A stretch of DNA of 42,364 bases from an uncultured Acholeplasma sp. (GTDB taxonomy: Bacteria; Bacillota_I; Bacilli_A; Acholeplasmatales; Acholeplasmataceae): contig CALGYU010000016.1 in NCBI GenBank assembly GCA_937934685.1, positions 1 to 42,364 of the forward strand. Direction: 5' to 3'. Numbering within the stretch: the first letter of the stretch is position 1; each line of letters opens with the position of its first letter. The translations under genes were made by a program, and so were the position numbers. This document shows, piece after piece, positions 23,855 through 32,248 of the stretch. Under the pieces are notes generated by a model. The model did no database searches. It was not told the origin of the DNA and saw only the letters and a list, made by a program, of their open reading frames with translations.

Positions 23855-24583
23855 TTATTTTTTAAATTCTTCTTTTATTTTTTTTAATATTTTTTCTTCT
23901 TCTGTTGTTAGATTCTTTTTTTCTAACAGATCAGGCCTTTTAATAAAGGTTGTTTTTAAGCTTTCTTCTTGTCGCCATTTTCTAATATTCTCATGGTGTC
24001 CTGAAAGTAGTATACTTGGAACTTTATGTTCCTTATAGTTTTCTGGTTTGGTATATTGAGGATATTTGAGTAGACCGTTTTGATGTGAATCTTCTAAATA
24101 AGATTCAGGCGTGATAACTCCTGGAATTAGGCGTGTCACAGCATCTGATATGATCATTGCTGCTAACTCTCCTCCAGTTAAAACATAATCTCCAATGGAT
24201 ACTTCATAGTCTACATATTCTAAGATTCTAGCATCCACACCTTCATAATGTCCACATAAAATAATTAAGTGTTCTTCATTAAAAGCATAGTTTGTCGCTG
24301 TTGTTTGGTTGAATACTTCCCCTTGTGGTGAAAGAAATATCACTTTACTCTTATCTGTTTTTATTTTCTCTAGACATTCATAAAATGGTGGGAAAGTCAT
24401 AAGCATGCCTACACCACCACCATAAGGGGTGTCATCGATTTGCTTATGTTTATTTAAGCTGTATTCTCTTAGATCATGTATTCTAATCTCAATTTTCCCT
24501 TTTTCAATTGCTCTTTTTATGATAGATGTCTCTAAAAAGCGATCAAAGAAATTAGGAAATATTGTAATGATATCTATAATCAT
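23855..24583 (-). CDS. trmD: tRNA (guanine37-N1) methyltransferase
   Basis: SPOUT-class enzyme that makes m1G37 and prevents frameshifting. Trefoil-knot motifs are visible: [13 protein letters not shown] (residues about 51-63), [13 protein letters not shown] and [20 protein letters not shown]. The 242-aa length is normal. Its ATG overlaps the rimM stop by 4 bases. Confidence 0.97.
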   Translation of the reverse strand: MIIDIITIFPNFFDRFLETSIIKRAIEKGKIEIRIHDLREYSLNKHKQIDDTPYGGGVGMLMTFPPFYECLEKIKTDKSKVIFLSPQGEVFNQTTATNYAFNEEHLIILCGHYEGVDARILEYVDYEVSIGDYVLTGGELAAMIISDAVTRLIPGVITPESYLEDSHQNGLLKYPQYTKPENYKEHKVPSILLSGHHENIRKWRQEESLKTTFIKRPDLLEKKNLTTEEEKILKKIKEEFKK

Positions 24584-25053
24584 TTAATCAATCCTTCAAT
24601 TGGAGTAATCACTATTTTCTCATTTGTCACTTCTTTAATGAAGTTTTGTACAAATGGAATTAAGTTTTTCCTATCGCCATCTTTAACTTCGATTAAATGG
24701 CCATGAGGAACTTCAATAATGTCAGAAGTAATACCTAAGTATTCCCCTTTGTCAGTATAAACTTTAGTCCCAATTAGTGCTTGGTAGTGGTATGTATCTT
24801 CTTCCTCTATTTCATATGGTTCATCACTATATATGGGTGTTCCTTTTAATCTTTCTACATCATTTATGGTGTTAAATCCTTCAAATTTTATTAATAAAAA
24901 TTTGTTTTGATCTCTAACACTTTGAATTTTGTAAGTTTGATCGTTGATGATCACTGTCTTACCTTTTTCAAATCTATTAAAATCTGTTTCAGATATTATT
25001 TTAAGTTCTCCACGAACGCCATGCGTGTTAGCAATCATTCCTATTCTATACAT
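24580..25053 (-). CDS. rimM: 16S rRNA processing protein RimM
   Basis: Assembly factor for the 30S head that binds S19. Two domains: N-terminal RimM ([16 protein letters not shown]) and C-terminal PRC barrel (residues about 90-157, [43 protein letters not shown]). 157 aa, intact. Its ribosome-binding site is weak (GAGAG). It lies 13 bases after khpA. Confidence 0.94.
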   Translation of the reverse strand: MYRIGMIANTHGVRGELKIISETDFNRFEKGKTVIINDQTYKIQSVRDQNKFLLIKFEGFNTINDVERLKGTPIYSDEPYEIEEEDTYHYQALIGTKVYTDKGEYLGITSDIIEVPHGHLIEVKDGDRKNLIPFVQNFIKEVTNEKIVITPIEGLIK

Positions 25054-25066
25054 TTAGAAAACTCTC

Positions 25067-25315
25067 TTAAAAGGCATCTATTTCAAGATGAACTCTTTTG
25101 CCTTCTTTTGAGGCTCCAGCATAAATAATCGTTCTAATAGCACTAGCTATTTTACCGCCTTTTCCGATGACTCTACCTAAGTCTTCTTCATGAACGATAA
25201 GTTGAATATTTATGTTTTGTTCATCTTCAGATAAGATTTTAACTAAAACTGCATCCGGGTGAACCACTAATGGCTGGGTAATTGTTTTTACTAAACTTTC
25301 AAAGTTTATTGCCAT
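25067..25315 (-). CDS. khpA: KH-domain RNA-binding protein KhpA
   Basis: An 82-aa single type-II KH domain protein (YlqC in Bacillus). The GxxG RNA-binding loop is in DLGRVIGKGGKIASAIRTII. It usually acts with KhpB/Jag in post-transcriptional control; the partner is not in this window. Position between rpsP and rimM is the conserved one. Confidence 0.92.
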   Translation of the reverse strand: MAINFESLVKTITQPLVVHPDAVLVKILSEDEQNINIQLIVHEEDLGRVIGKGGKIASAIRTIIYAGASKEGKRVHLEIDAF

Positions 25316-25332
25316 TGTTCATTTCCCCCTTC

Positions 25333-25569
25333 TTATTTGATGTTGTATTTTTTAAATAAGCTTTTTACCGTTTGTGTTGGTTGAGCTCCGTTATCTAACC
25401 ATTTTTGTACTTTATCTTGTTGGAAGTTAACTACTCCTTCGATTGGTTCATAAGTTCCTAAAATTTCTAAGAATTTACCATCTCTTGGTTTGCTTGATTC
25501 ACTTGCAACAATACGATAAAATGGTCTTTTGTGTGCTCCAAAGCGTTGTAAACGAATTTTTACTGCCAT
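25333..25569 (-). CDS. rpsP: 30S ribosomal protein S16
   Basis: 78-aa S16: begins [20 protein letters not shown] and ends [15 protein letters not shown]. It leads the rpsP-khpA-rimM-trmD-rplS operon, with a strong promoter 37 bases upstream and a purine-rich GAGAGTGG ribosome-binding site. Confidence 0.97.
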   Translation of the reverse strand: MAVKIRLQRFGAHKRPFYRIVASESSKPRDGKFLEILGTYEPIEGVVNFQQDKVQKWLDNGAQPTQTVKSLFKKYNIK

Positions 25570-25605
25570 TTATTTCCACTCTCTTTCTTTTTTTATTCCT
25601 TTTAT

Positions 25606-25633
25606 ATTGTATCATATTTATAGAGTCTGTCAA
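25606..25633 (-). promoter_or_regulatory. Promoter of the rpsP operon
   Basis: On the minus strand, consensus TTGACA (25628-25633), 16-base spacer, TACAAT (25606-25611) with a TGA extended -10. The -35 is half of an inverted repeat, CTGTCAAG / CTTGACAG (25627-25634 and 25643-25650). Confidence 0.85.
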
Positions 25634-25660
25634 GTAGTTTTTCTTGACAGTCTACTTTTC

Positions 25661-25686
25661 TATAAAAAAGAGTCTTTAAAAGACTC
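25661..25686 (-). terminator. Terminator of ylbF-ylbG
   Basis: GAGTCTTT / AAAGACTC type stem (25670-25686) overlapping the ylbG stop, then six U residues on the minus strand. Confidence 0.8.
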
Positions 25687-25915
25687 ATATATTGACGTTT
25701 TCATCATAAAACAGTGATTCTTTGACACTTTTAAATCCTTTAATGTTTTGAAGTTGTTTTAAAAGTTCTTTTTCTCCTTTGGAGACGTCACAATAGACAA
25801 TGGCATATTTTTGTTTTTTAGATACGTATACTAAATTTAGATCCATTGTCGCTAATTTTTTAGGGACATCTTTTCCAAAATATTCTACGATGTATTGCAT
25901 TCTGTTAATTCGCAT
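25685..25915 (-). CDS. ylbG: YlbG-family (DUF2129) protein
   Basis: A 76-aa protein whose middle, LVYVSKKQKYAIVYCDV, matches the core of the YlbG/UPF0298 family (function unknown). ATG 25915 is preferred over upstream GTG codons (25924, 25927), which sit inside the AAGGTGG ribosome-binding site. It overlaps the end of ylbF by 11 bases, the same gene pair and order as in Bacillus. Confidence 0.8.
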   Translation of the reverse strand: MRINRMQYIVEYFGKDVPKKLATMDLNLVYVSKKQKYAIVYCDVSKGEKELLKQLQNIKGFKSVKESLFYDENVNI

Positions 25916-26300
25916 GACATCCACCACCTTTTTCTTTTAAAAGCCCTAATTCATTAGGTTTTTTTATGTTGTTGGAAATTATTTCTGTTATTTGTTTAAT
26001 GAAAAGATTTAATTCTGTTTGAAGTTCTTGTTCTAATTCAAAATAGTGTCTAACTTCACTTTTTTCATATAATACTTTTTTTGCTTCACTCAGTTTCTTT
26101 ACGGTTTCTAAGTAATCTGGATGATATTTTCCACCCTCATCTAAGATCGTGTAATATTTTTCTTTCCATGTATTAAATGTTTGGATTAAAGTGGCGTATT
26201 TTTCTTCAATTGTTTTTTCTAATTGTTTATATTGACGATACTTCAGACTATGCTTCATTTCATCTGCAATCTTATACGCTTGGATTATATATTCTGTCAT
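25905..26300 (-). CDS. ylbF: YlbF/YmcA-family protein (RicF-like)
   Basis: A 131-aa, almost entirely helical protein of the YlbF/YmcA family. In Bacillus, RicF (YlbF), RicA (YmcA) and RicT (YaaT) form an Fe-S-containing complex that specifies RNase Y processing. The helical body spans residues 1-110; a Gly-rich, Cys-containing tail (GGGCHAN) closes the protein, consistent with a cluster-ligating C-terminus in this family. Pairing with ylbG supports YlbF rather than YmcA. The SUF iron-sulfur genes are elsewhere in this window. Confidence 0.8.
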   Translation of the reverse strand: MTEYIIQAYKIADEMKHSLKYRQYKQLEKTIEEKYATLIQTFNTWKEKYYTILDEGGKYHPDYLETVKKLSEAKKVLYEKSEVRHYFELEQELQTELNLFIKQITEIISNNIKKPNELGLLKEKGGGCHAN

Positions 26301-26333
26301 AGTCTTTTCACCTCTTTAATTCATTATATCACA

Positions 26334-27029
26334 TTAGAATATATCATTTCTATTGAATTCTTTGTATTCACCTATCCTTAAATCTGATAAATCTAGGTGT
26401 CCTATTTTAATTCTTTTAAGTTTGATGACCTCATAACCTATGGATAAAAACATTCTTTTTACTTGATGAAACTTACCTTCATCAATCGTGATATAAATAT
26501 ATTCTTGGTTATATTCTAGGTTTAATGCTTTTGCAAGGTAAGGTTCATTTTTCCCATCTTTAATTTCAACACCTTTTAGTAATTGATTGATGGTTTCTTC
26601 TTGGTATAATTTATCTAGCTTTACTTCATATACTTTAGGAATTTTCTTATTAGGGTGTGTTATTTTTTGGACAAGTTTACCATCGGTTGTTAGTATCAGT
26701 AAACCTTCGGTGTCCCAATCTAATCTCCCTGCAATTTTAAAATCAAATCGATCATAAGGTTCTTTAATTAAGTTAATAACAGATGGGTATTTTTCATCTT
26801 TATTAGATGATATGTATCCTTGTGGTTTATATAATATAATATCTATTGGTTCTTTATAAAAAACTTTTTGACCATTGACATGAACTTGACATTCTAATGG
26901 ATTGATTTTTTGTCTGCCTGTTTTAGCGATGATACCATTGACAGTGACACACTCTTGTTTAATCATCTTTTCAACTTCAGAGCGACTTCCATATTTAAGT
27001 TGACTTAAAAATTGGTCTAATCGTTTCAT
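26334..27029 (-). CDS. rsuA: 16S rRNA pseudouridine synthase (RsuA/RluB family)
   Basis: 231-aa RsuA-family enzyme: N-terminal S4 RNA-binding domain (MKRLDQFLSQLKYGSRSEVEK) and catalytic domain with the nucleophile Asp in AGRLDWDTEGLLILTTDGKL (residues about 100-108 for GRLDWDTEG). Short RsuA-type members modify U516 of 16S rRNA; RluB/RluE-type activity on 23S cannot be excluded. AAGGAG precedes the ATG. It is divergent from def with only 43 bases between the starts. Confidence 0.88.
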   Translation of the reverse strand: MKRLDQFLSQLKYGSRSEVEKMIKQECVTVNGIIAKTGRQKINPLECQVHVNGQKVFYKEPIDIILYKPQGYISSNKDEKYPSVINLIKEPYDRFDFKIAGRLDWDTEGLLILTTDGKLVQKITHPNKKIPKVYEVKLDKLYQEETINQLLKGVEIKDGKNEPYLAKALNLEYNQEYIYITIDEGKFHQVKRMFLSIGYEVIKLKRIKIGHLDLSDLRIGEYKEFNRNDIF

Positions 27030-27072
27030 ATTTTTCTCCTTTTGATATATAATATTTTATGAGGTGTTTATA

Positions 27073-27642
27073 ATGATCACAATGAAAGATATAATTAGAG
27101 AAGGCCATCCAACTCTTACTACCAAAGCAAAGAACGTTTCTTTTCCTATGAGTTTAGAAGATAAAAAGTTAGCCTTTGATTTATTGCAGTATGTGATAAA
27201 TTCTCAAGATGAGGAAATATCAAAAAAATATGATTTAAGACCAGGTGTTGGTTTAGCTGCACCACAAGTGAATGTTTCAAAAAGAATGTTTGCGATGCAT
27301 TTTCATGATTTTGATGGTCGTCTTTATAGCTATGTCATCATGAATCCGGTTATTAAAAGGACTAGTGAGGAGCTGACTTATCTTCCAGATGGTGAAGGTT
27401 GTTTGAGTATCGATAGAACGACTACTGGCGTGACCCCTAGATTTTATGAAATAAAAATCGAAGGTTTCCAGTTTAACTTTAAAACGCAGTTGCCCGTTCC
27501 TATTAAATTAACTTTATCTGGATATCCTGCCATTGTTTTTCAACATGAGTTTGATCATTTAGATGGTGTTTTATTTACAGATAAATTATATGAAACTTTA
27601 GAAAACGCAGAGCCTTTATACACCATAGAGGATGATGAATAA
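27073..27642 (+). CDS. def: Peptide deformylase
   Basis: Removes the formyl group from nascent N-terminal Met. The three metal-site motifs are complete: GVGLAAPQV, GEGCLSID with the Cys ligand, and QHEFDHLDG (HExxH). The insert KKYDLRPGVG and the 189-aa length indicate the Gram-positive (type 2) class. ATG 27073 has GAGGTG 6 bases upstream; the GTG within that SD at 27064 is rejected. TATAAT near 27048 in the short divergent gap could serve it. Confidence 0.96.
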   Translation: MITMKDIIREGHPTLTTKAKNVSFPMSLEDKKLAFDLLQYVINSQDEEISKKYDLRPGVGLAAPQVNVSKRMFAMHFHDFDGRLYSYVIMNPVIKRTSEELTYLPDGEGCLSIDRTTTGVTPRFYEIKIEGFQFNFKTQLPVPIKLTLSGYPAIVFQHEFDHLDGVLFTDKLYETLENAEPLYTIEDDE

Positions 27643-27647
27643 ATGAT

Positions 27648-27676
27648 AAGGATTGATTGCTCAATCCTTTTTTTAT
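27648..27676 (+). terminator. Terminator of def
   Basis: AAGGATTG / CAATCCTT stem (27648-27669), 6-base loop, then a T7 tract. Confidence 0.9.
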
Positions 27677-28515
27677 TTAAAGACTTTTTCTAAAACTTGT
27701 AGTTGGTTATCGATAATATCTTTTAATTCTAAAGTGCCTATTTTATCTTCTAACGCATCTTTAGCATTTCTATTAATCTTATATTTTTTTGATAATTTCT
27801 TAAAAAAGTTTACTTTTTCTGTTTTGTCTATCAACTCTAGTAAATTAGTATCTAACTCAACTACACCATTATATTTATCTCTAAGAAAACTTTTGAAGAT
27901 TTCAAGGAGTTTAAGTTCTCCATATCCAATAAGTACTGGAATGTTTTTTCTTATATCCGCAACTCTTAGTACTTTAATATATGGCTTTATGATGCGATAA
28001 GATGTGAGTAAAGATTCATCATTTTTATATAGATGAATGGTGTCATAAATAATGCCAATCTCTGTTTTTTTAAACTGTTTTAATAAATAAACATACGCAT
28101 TGGATTTAATTCCTATCGTTGGTTTGATCACCAACTCTATTTTATATTTTTTAGCAACATCTATGTAGTCTCTTACTTTATTTTCTAAAAATTCACACTC
28201 TGTGATAATATCTTTTACTTTTGGGATTTCAAAAAGAATATGAATTGCTTTTAGTTCTTTGGCTTTTTGTACTTCTATTTCAAAAAGATGAAGGTTTTGT
28301 TCATGAACTTCATCGTTATATAAATCATAACTTTTAATGTTTGAATCATAGTTGATCACTTTAATTGGACGATTTTTGATTAGTTCTTTAATATCATTGA
28401 TTTCTTCACTGACGTTTCTTAATGAAATGTTTTTATGATTTATTTCTTCTAATAGATTAAATTGTTCTGAGACTGTTAAGTTGGTTTGGTCTACAAATGT
28501 GGTAATGATTGACAT
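27673..28515 (-). CDS. Xylose-isomerase-like TIM-barrel protein
   Basis: A 280-aa protein with the strand pattern of the sugar-phosphate isomerase/AP-endonuclease-2 TIM barrel: HILFEIP (beta 3), ELVIKPTIG (beta 4), EIGIIYDTIHLY (Asp and His of the metal site), KVLRVADIR and NGVVELD. At the fourth strand, where active members usually have a metal-binding Glu (LxxEP or LxxEN), this one has Lys, so the classical metal site looks incomplete and the activity is uncertain. It starts on the base after the stop of the trmH-like gene and has a GGAGG site. Third gene of thiI-trmH-TIM barrel. No substrate is assigned. Confidence 0.7.
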   Translation of the reverse strand: MSIITTFVDQTNLTVSEQFNLLEEINHKNISLRNVSEEINDIKELIKNRPIKVINYDSNIKSYDLYNDEVHEQNLHLFEIEVQKAKELKAIHILFEIPKVKDIITECEFLENKVRDYIDVAKKYKIELVIKPTIGIKSNAYVYLLKQFKKTEIGIIYDTIHLYKNDESLLTSYRIIKPYIKVLRVADIRKNIPVLIGYGELKLLEIFKSFLRDKYNGVVELDTNLLELIDKTEKVNFFKKLSKKYKINRNAKDALEDKIGTLELKDIIDNQLQVLEKVFK

Positions 28516-29217
28516 TTAATCCCTCCAATTATACATCAATATACTTCCTGCGACACTTACGTTAAGGCTTTCTACTTTCTTTGTTTCTATTTTAACTGGA
28601 TAGTCTGATATGTCTTTAACTTCTTGACTAATGCCGTTGCCTTCATTGCCTAAAACTAAAGCTATTTTATCTATTTTGTTTGGTATTTCACCTTGGTTAT
28701 CATGAGCATCTGCATATAAGATTGTATATGATGTTTTTTTAAGTTCTTCAATATAATCGATGATGTTACCTCTTTGAATATAAACATCAAAGATAGACCC
28801 TTGTGAGGCTCTAATGGTTTTTTCGTTATAAATATCTGCTGATTTATGACTTAAGTAAACATGATCAAAACCGAATGCTGATGCACTTCTTAACAGAGCA
28901 CCGACATTTGATGGGTCTTGAACATCTTCTAAAATAAGTATTTTAGAACTATTCACTTTTATTTGATTTTTTTTACACAGCGCTACTGAGTCAAACATCG
29001 TTTCTGTTTGATTTAATTCTTTCATCAATTCTTTATCAATAGGCGTGCCTTCTTTATCAGGATTGATCGTAAAGATTTCGATGATACTATGAGTTTCTTT
29101 AGCTTTTGATATTAAATGATCTCCGTATACTAAAAACTCATCGTATACATCACGATATTTTTTAGTTTTTAGTTTTTTCATTTTTTTAAATGTTTTATTA
29201 TCTTTAGATGTAATCAC
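28516..29217 (-). CDS. TrmH/SpoU-family RNA 2'-O-methyltransferase
   Basis: A 233-aa SPOUT RNA methyltransferase. N-terminal substrate-binding region (YDEFLVYGDHLISKAKE) followed by the catalytic knot: ILEDVQDPSNVGALLRSA (motif 1), LVLGNEGNGIS (motif 2) and VESLNVSVAGSILMYNW (motif 3). The RNA target (tRNA or 23S) is not readable. GTG 29217 is the start, overlapping the thiI TGA by 4 bases (GTGA). Confidence 0.88.
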   Translation of the reverse strand: MITSKDNKTFKKMKKLKTKKYRDVYDEFLVYGDHLISKAKETHSIIEIFTINPDKEGTPIDKELMKELNQTETMFDSVALCKKNQIKVNSSKILILEDVQDPSNVGALLRSASAFGFDHVYLSHKSADIYNEKTIRASQGSIFDVYIQRGNIIDYIEELKKTSYTILYADAHDNQGEIPNKIDKIALVLGNEGNGISQEVKDISDYPVKIETKKVESLNVSVAGSILMYNWRD

Positions 29218-30470
29218 TCTTGTTTACCTTCTTCTTTGAAATTTTGAATTGCTTCTTTAACATCAAAGCCAAAGTCAGCGATATTAAACTCTAAATTGGG
29301 TGTGATATAAATGGTTTCAATTCCTTGAATTGCTGCTTCTAATAAAGGGTTATAATCAAATTTTTCTTCTTCTTTTAAAGCGTCTATGATCGTTGGTTTA
29401 ATGATAGGCCTTTTTGGCACATATATGCTGCAGCAATCATTAAATGGTCTAATAGAAATATCAAACGCATCAATCTTTTTAGAAATGTTGATGATATCTT
29501 GTTTATCGTATGTAATTAAAGGTCTTAAAATAGGTATATTAGTTACGTTTTCTACTGTTTTAATGCTTTGTAGAGTTTGACTTGCTACTTGCCCTACAGA
29601 TTCACCATTGATGATACAAAGAATATCTTTTTGATTGGCATATCTTTCTGCTAAGCGGTACATCATTCGTCTCATGATATTGATGATGTATGAATCTGAG
29701 ACGTTTTTTAAGATTTCTTCATGTATTTTTGTAAAGGGTACTAAATGAAGTTTGATTTTATTATTAGGCATGTAATGACTGAGTTTTTTAGCTAAATCAA
29801 TGACTTTTTGTACTGATTCTAAGGGAGTTAGTGGTGTTGATTCATAATGCATCAATTCAACGGTAATGCCTTGTTTAATGGCTAGATAACCTGAAACAGG
29901 AGAGTCTATCCCTCCACTTAACATTAAGAGTCCTTTACCTCCAATACCTACAGGAAAGCCTCCCATTGCTTTAATGACACCAAAATATAGATAGGTTGCT
30001 TCTTTTCTTAATTCGATGTGTAAAGTCATTTTAGGGTTTTTAACGTCTACTTTTAAACGATTATCAAAATGTTTTAATAGCCTTGGAGCGATTTGTTGTG
30101 TAATTTCTTGACTAGTTAATGGATATAGTTTATCTGCTCTTTTGGTTTCTATTTTAAATGTGGTTGTTTCTTTGACTTCATCTTCAATAATTTGAATTGC
30201 TGTTTTTAAGATATCTTCTAAGTCATTGGTTGTTGTGTAGACATAACTATAGGACTGGATACCTGAAACATAGGATAAGCGTTTTTCAACTAATTCTTTA
30301 TTTTCTTCATTAAACATGATGTAAATACGGTCATGTCTAAAGTCAAATTCAACGTCTAGATCTTTAAGTTTTTCTTTAATTAATTTTCTTACTTGTTTAA
30401 TAAAAGCAAGTTTGTTTTTTCCTTTTAATACTAAATCGCCAAAGCGAATTAAAATTGTTTTATTGTTCAT
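29214..30470 (-). CDS. thiI: tRNA 4-thiouridine synthase ThiI
   Basis: Uses ATP to activate U8 of tRNA for sulfur insertion. N-terminal ferredoxin-like plus THUMP domain (residues about 1-165) and the adenylating PP-loop GLLMLSGGIDSPVSGYLA (about 180-197). At 418 aa it lacks the C-terminal rhodanese domain of the E. coli type, as in Bacillus. A cysteine desulfurase must supply sulfur; SufS is encoded in this window, though whether it serves ThiI is unknown. A TGT-TAAAAT extended -10 lies shortly upstream. Confidence 0.95.
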   Translation of the reverse strand: MNNKTILIRFGDLVLKGKNKLAFIKQVRKLIKEKLKDLDVEFDFRHDRIYIMFNEENKELVEKRLSYVSGIQSYSYVYTTTNDLEDILKTAIQIIEDEVKETTTFKIETKRADKLYPLTSQEITQQIAPRLLKHFDNRLKVDVKNPKMTLHIELRKEATYLYFGVIKAMGGFPVGIGGKGLLMLSGGIDSPVSGYLAIKQGITVELMHYESTPLTPLESVQKVIDLAKKLSHYMPNNKIKLHLVPFTKIHEEILKNVSDSYIINIMRRMMYRLAERYANQKDILCIINGESVGQVASQTLQSIKTVENVTNIPILRPLITYDKQDIINISKKIDAFDISIRPFNDCCSIYVPKRPIIKPTIIDALKEEEKFDYNPLLEAAIQGIETIYITPNLEFNIADFGFDVKEAIQNFKEEGKQE

Positions 30471-30568
30471 TTCATTATCACCATTTATATTTTAACACAT
30501 TTATAATTGTTTTATCTTTTCTCTGGTTGTTTTTCTGCTTTTTGTGTTTTTCTAATTTATGTTTATAA

Positions 30569-30597
30569 TTGACAAATTGCTATTTTTAATATACAAT
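30569..30597 (+). promoter_or_regulatory. Promoter of rpsD
   Basis: Consensus TTGACA (30569-30574), 17-base spacer, TACAAT (30592-30597). It gives a leader of about 160 bases before the rpsD ATG. Confidence 0.88.
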
Positions 30598-30607
30598 AAC
30601 ATATGTT

Positions 30608-30734
30608 GGTAAAAAAGCAGGCGAAATCCAAATTATGTCAACATCCCTACTCTACAGGAGCTCTAAGTAACCTTACTGCTTTAAGGCGAAAAGGAAATCG
30701 GGATGTCCATAAAATTAGAGAACGCGTTTTTACC
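30608..30734 (+). promoter_or_regulatory. Structured leader of rpsD (candidate S4 autoregulatory site)
   Basis: An outer helix pairs GGTAAAAAAGC (30608-30618) with GCGTTTTTACC (30724-30734): 10 pairs around one A-G mismatch. Inside it ACATCCC (30641-30647) pairs with GGGATGT (30700-30706), enclosing a 52-base loop with further short complementarity (AGTAAC..TTACT). The SD (AAGGAGG) lies 12 bases beyond the outer helix. Firmicute rpsD leaders are bound by S4 to repress translation; that this fold does the same is inference. Confidence 0.65.
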
Positions 30735-30762
30735 CTCAAATAATATAAGGAGGTAAATTCAT

Positions 30763-31359
30763 ATGTCACGTTATACAGGACCAACTTGGAAAGTTTCACG
30801 TCGTTTAGGTTATTCAATTTCAGAATCTGGAAAAGAATTAAAACGTCGTCCTTATGCACCTGGTCAACACGGTCAACGTCGTGCTAAATTAAGTGATTAC
30901 GGAGTTCAGTTACAAGAAAAACAAAAAGTACGTTTTACTTATGGTGTTTCTGAAAAACAATTCCGCAAAACTTTTAACGAAGCAGGTAAATTAGGTGGTA
31001 TTCATGGTATTAACTTTTTAGTTTTCCTTGAGTCACGCTTAGATAACATCGTTTATCGTTTAGGATTCGCAAGATCTCGTGCACAAGCTAGACAATTAGT
31101 AAACCACGGTCATATCTTAGTTGACGGAAAGAAAGTTGATATTCCATCATTCCGCTTAACACCTGGTCAAAAAGTTAGCTTAAAAGAAAATTCTAAAAAC
31201 TTAACTATCGTTAAAGATGCTTTAGCTGCACAATTCGCTCGTGTTGATTATGTATCTTTAGATGATAATTTAGTTGGAACATTCGCTAGACTACCAGAAA
31301 GAAATGAATTCTTACAAGAAATTAACGAACAACTTATTGTTGAATTCTACAGTAGATAA
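30763..31359 (+). CDS. rpsD: 30S ribosomal protein S4
   Basis: 198-aa primary assembly protein of the small subunit. Starts [15 protein letters not shown] and contains the S4 RNA-binding domain ([31 protein letters not shown] begins it; only [13 protein letters not shown] cited). It lacks the N-terminal zinc Cys cluster of some S4 proteins, the Cys-minus type. AAGGAGG lies 9 bases upstream. Monocistronic with its own promoter and terminator. Confidence 0.97.
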   Translation: MSRYTGPTWKVSRRLGYSISESGKELKRRPYAPGQHGQRRAKLSDYGVQLQEKQKVRFTYGVSEKQFRKTFNEAGKLGGIHGINFLVFLESRLDNIVYRLGFARSRAQARQLVNHGHILVDGKKVDIPSFRLTPGQKVSLKENSKNLTIVKDALAAQFARVDYVSLDDNLVGTFARLPERNEFLQEINEQLIVEFYSR

Positions 31360-31363
31360 TATT

Positions 31364-31392
31364 AAAACCACATGTTATATGTGGTTTTTTTT
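31364..31392 (+). terminator. Terminator of rpsD
   Basis: ACCACAT / ATGTGGT stem (31367-31385), 5-base loop, T tract of eight or more. Confidence 0.92.
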
Positions 31393-31416
31393 ACGTCTTT
31401 TTAAACTAATCATAAT

Positions 31417-31444
31417 AAAGGCCTTCTTTAAAAAGAAGGCCTTT
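31417..31444. terminator. Strong hairpin between rpsD and tpiA
   Basis: A 12-bp perfect stem AAAGGCCTTCTT / AAGAAGGCCTTT with a 4-base loop, 17 bases after the tpiA stop. The U tract on the minus strand is only TTTATT, so it may act as a 3' end stabiliser as much as a terminator. Confidence 0.7.
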
Positions 31445-31460
31445 AATTGTTTGACTTGAT

Positions 31461-32246
31461 TTATTCTTTTTTGATTGTTTCTAATTCTTTTGCTACTTTT
31501 GTAAAGTAGATGAAGTTATCAGGATCTAAAGCTGCACCACCAATTAAAACGCCATCAATCTCTGGTTCAACAATGATATCTTTGATATTCGTTGTTTTTA
31601 CAGAGCCACCATATAAGATTCTAATTTTTTGTGCAACATCCTCAGAATATAATTTGGCGATCATACCACGAATGTAACGAATGACCTCATTGATTTCAGC
31701 CGGTTTAGCTGTTTTACCTGTTCCAATGGCCCATATCGGTTCATATGCGATGATGATTTTATTCGGATTTTTAATTTCTACATTCATAAATGCCTTTTCA
31801 ATTTGGTCACCTATGTATTCAATGGTGTTTCCTTCTTCTTTAACTTCTAGAGGTTCACCAACACAAACAATCGGCACTAGTCCGTGTTTTAATGCTGATA
31901 ATAATTTTAAATTCACCATTTCATTGGTTTCATTAAAATGTGTGCGTCTTTCACTATGTCCAACTAAGATGTATTCTGCGCCTGCTGTTACAACGTGCAT
32001 TGGAGAGTTTTCCCCGGTGAATGCTCCCTCTTCTGCATAATGCATATTTTGAGCCCCTATTCTCAAATGTTCTCCTTCGCGTTTAACAAGTAAATTTAAA
32101 AGGATTGCAGGTGGAAATATGATTGATTCAACCATATCTCTATCTGGTATATTTCCAGTTACTTTAAAGATGAATTCTAAAGCTTCATCTTTAGATTTAT
32201 ACATTTTCCAATTAGCAGCTATGACAGGTTTTCTTTTAATTGTCAT
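31461..32246 (-). CDS. tpiA: Triosephosphate isomerase
   Basis: 261-aa glycolytic isomerase. Substrate-binding ANWKMYKS at the N-terminus, catalytic His in VGHSERRTHF, catalytic Glu and flexible loop in AYEPIWAIGTGKTA (about residues 168-181), and phosphate-binding YGGSVKTTN. It starts 2 bases after the ptsH stop; last gene of pgk-XRE/cupin-ptsH-tpiA. Confidence 0.97.
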   Translation of the reverse strand: MTIKRKPVIAANWKMYKSKDEALEFIFKVTGNIPDRDMVESIIFPPAILLNLLVKREGEHLRIGAQNMHYAEEGAFTGENSPMHVVTAGAEYILVGHSERRTHFNETNEMVNLKLLSALKHGLVPIVCVGEPLEVKEEGNTIEYIGDQIEKAFMNVEIKNPNKIIIAYEPIWAIGTGKTAKPAEINEVIRYIRGMIAKLYSEDVAQKIRILYGGSVKTTNIKDIIVEPEIDGVLIGGAALDPDNFIYFTKVAKELETIKKE

Positions 32247-32248
32247 TT

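Noticed and set aside
27653..28000. 115-aa plus-strand frame after def
   Set aside because: Antisense to the TIM-barrel gene, begins inside the def terminator, and its translation is Ser/Leu/Phe-rich shadow sequence.
30647..30859. 70-aa minus-strand frame upstream of rpsD
   Set aside because: Antisense to the rpsD leader and start; the leader structure and S4 frame account for the sequence.
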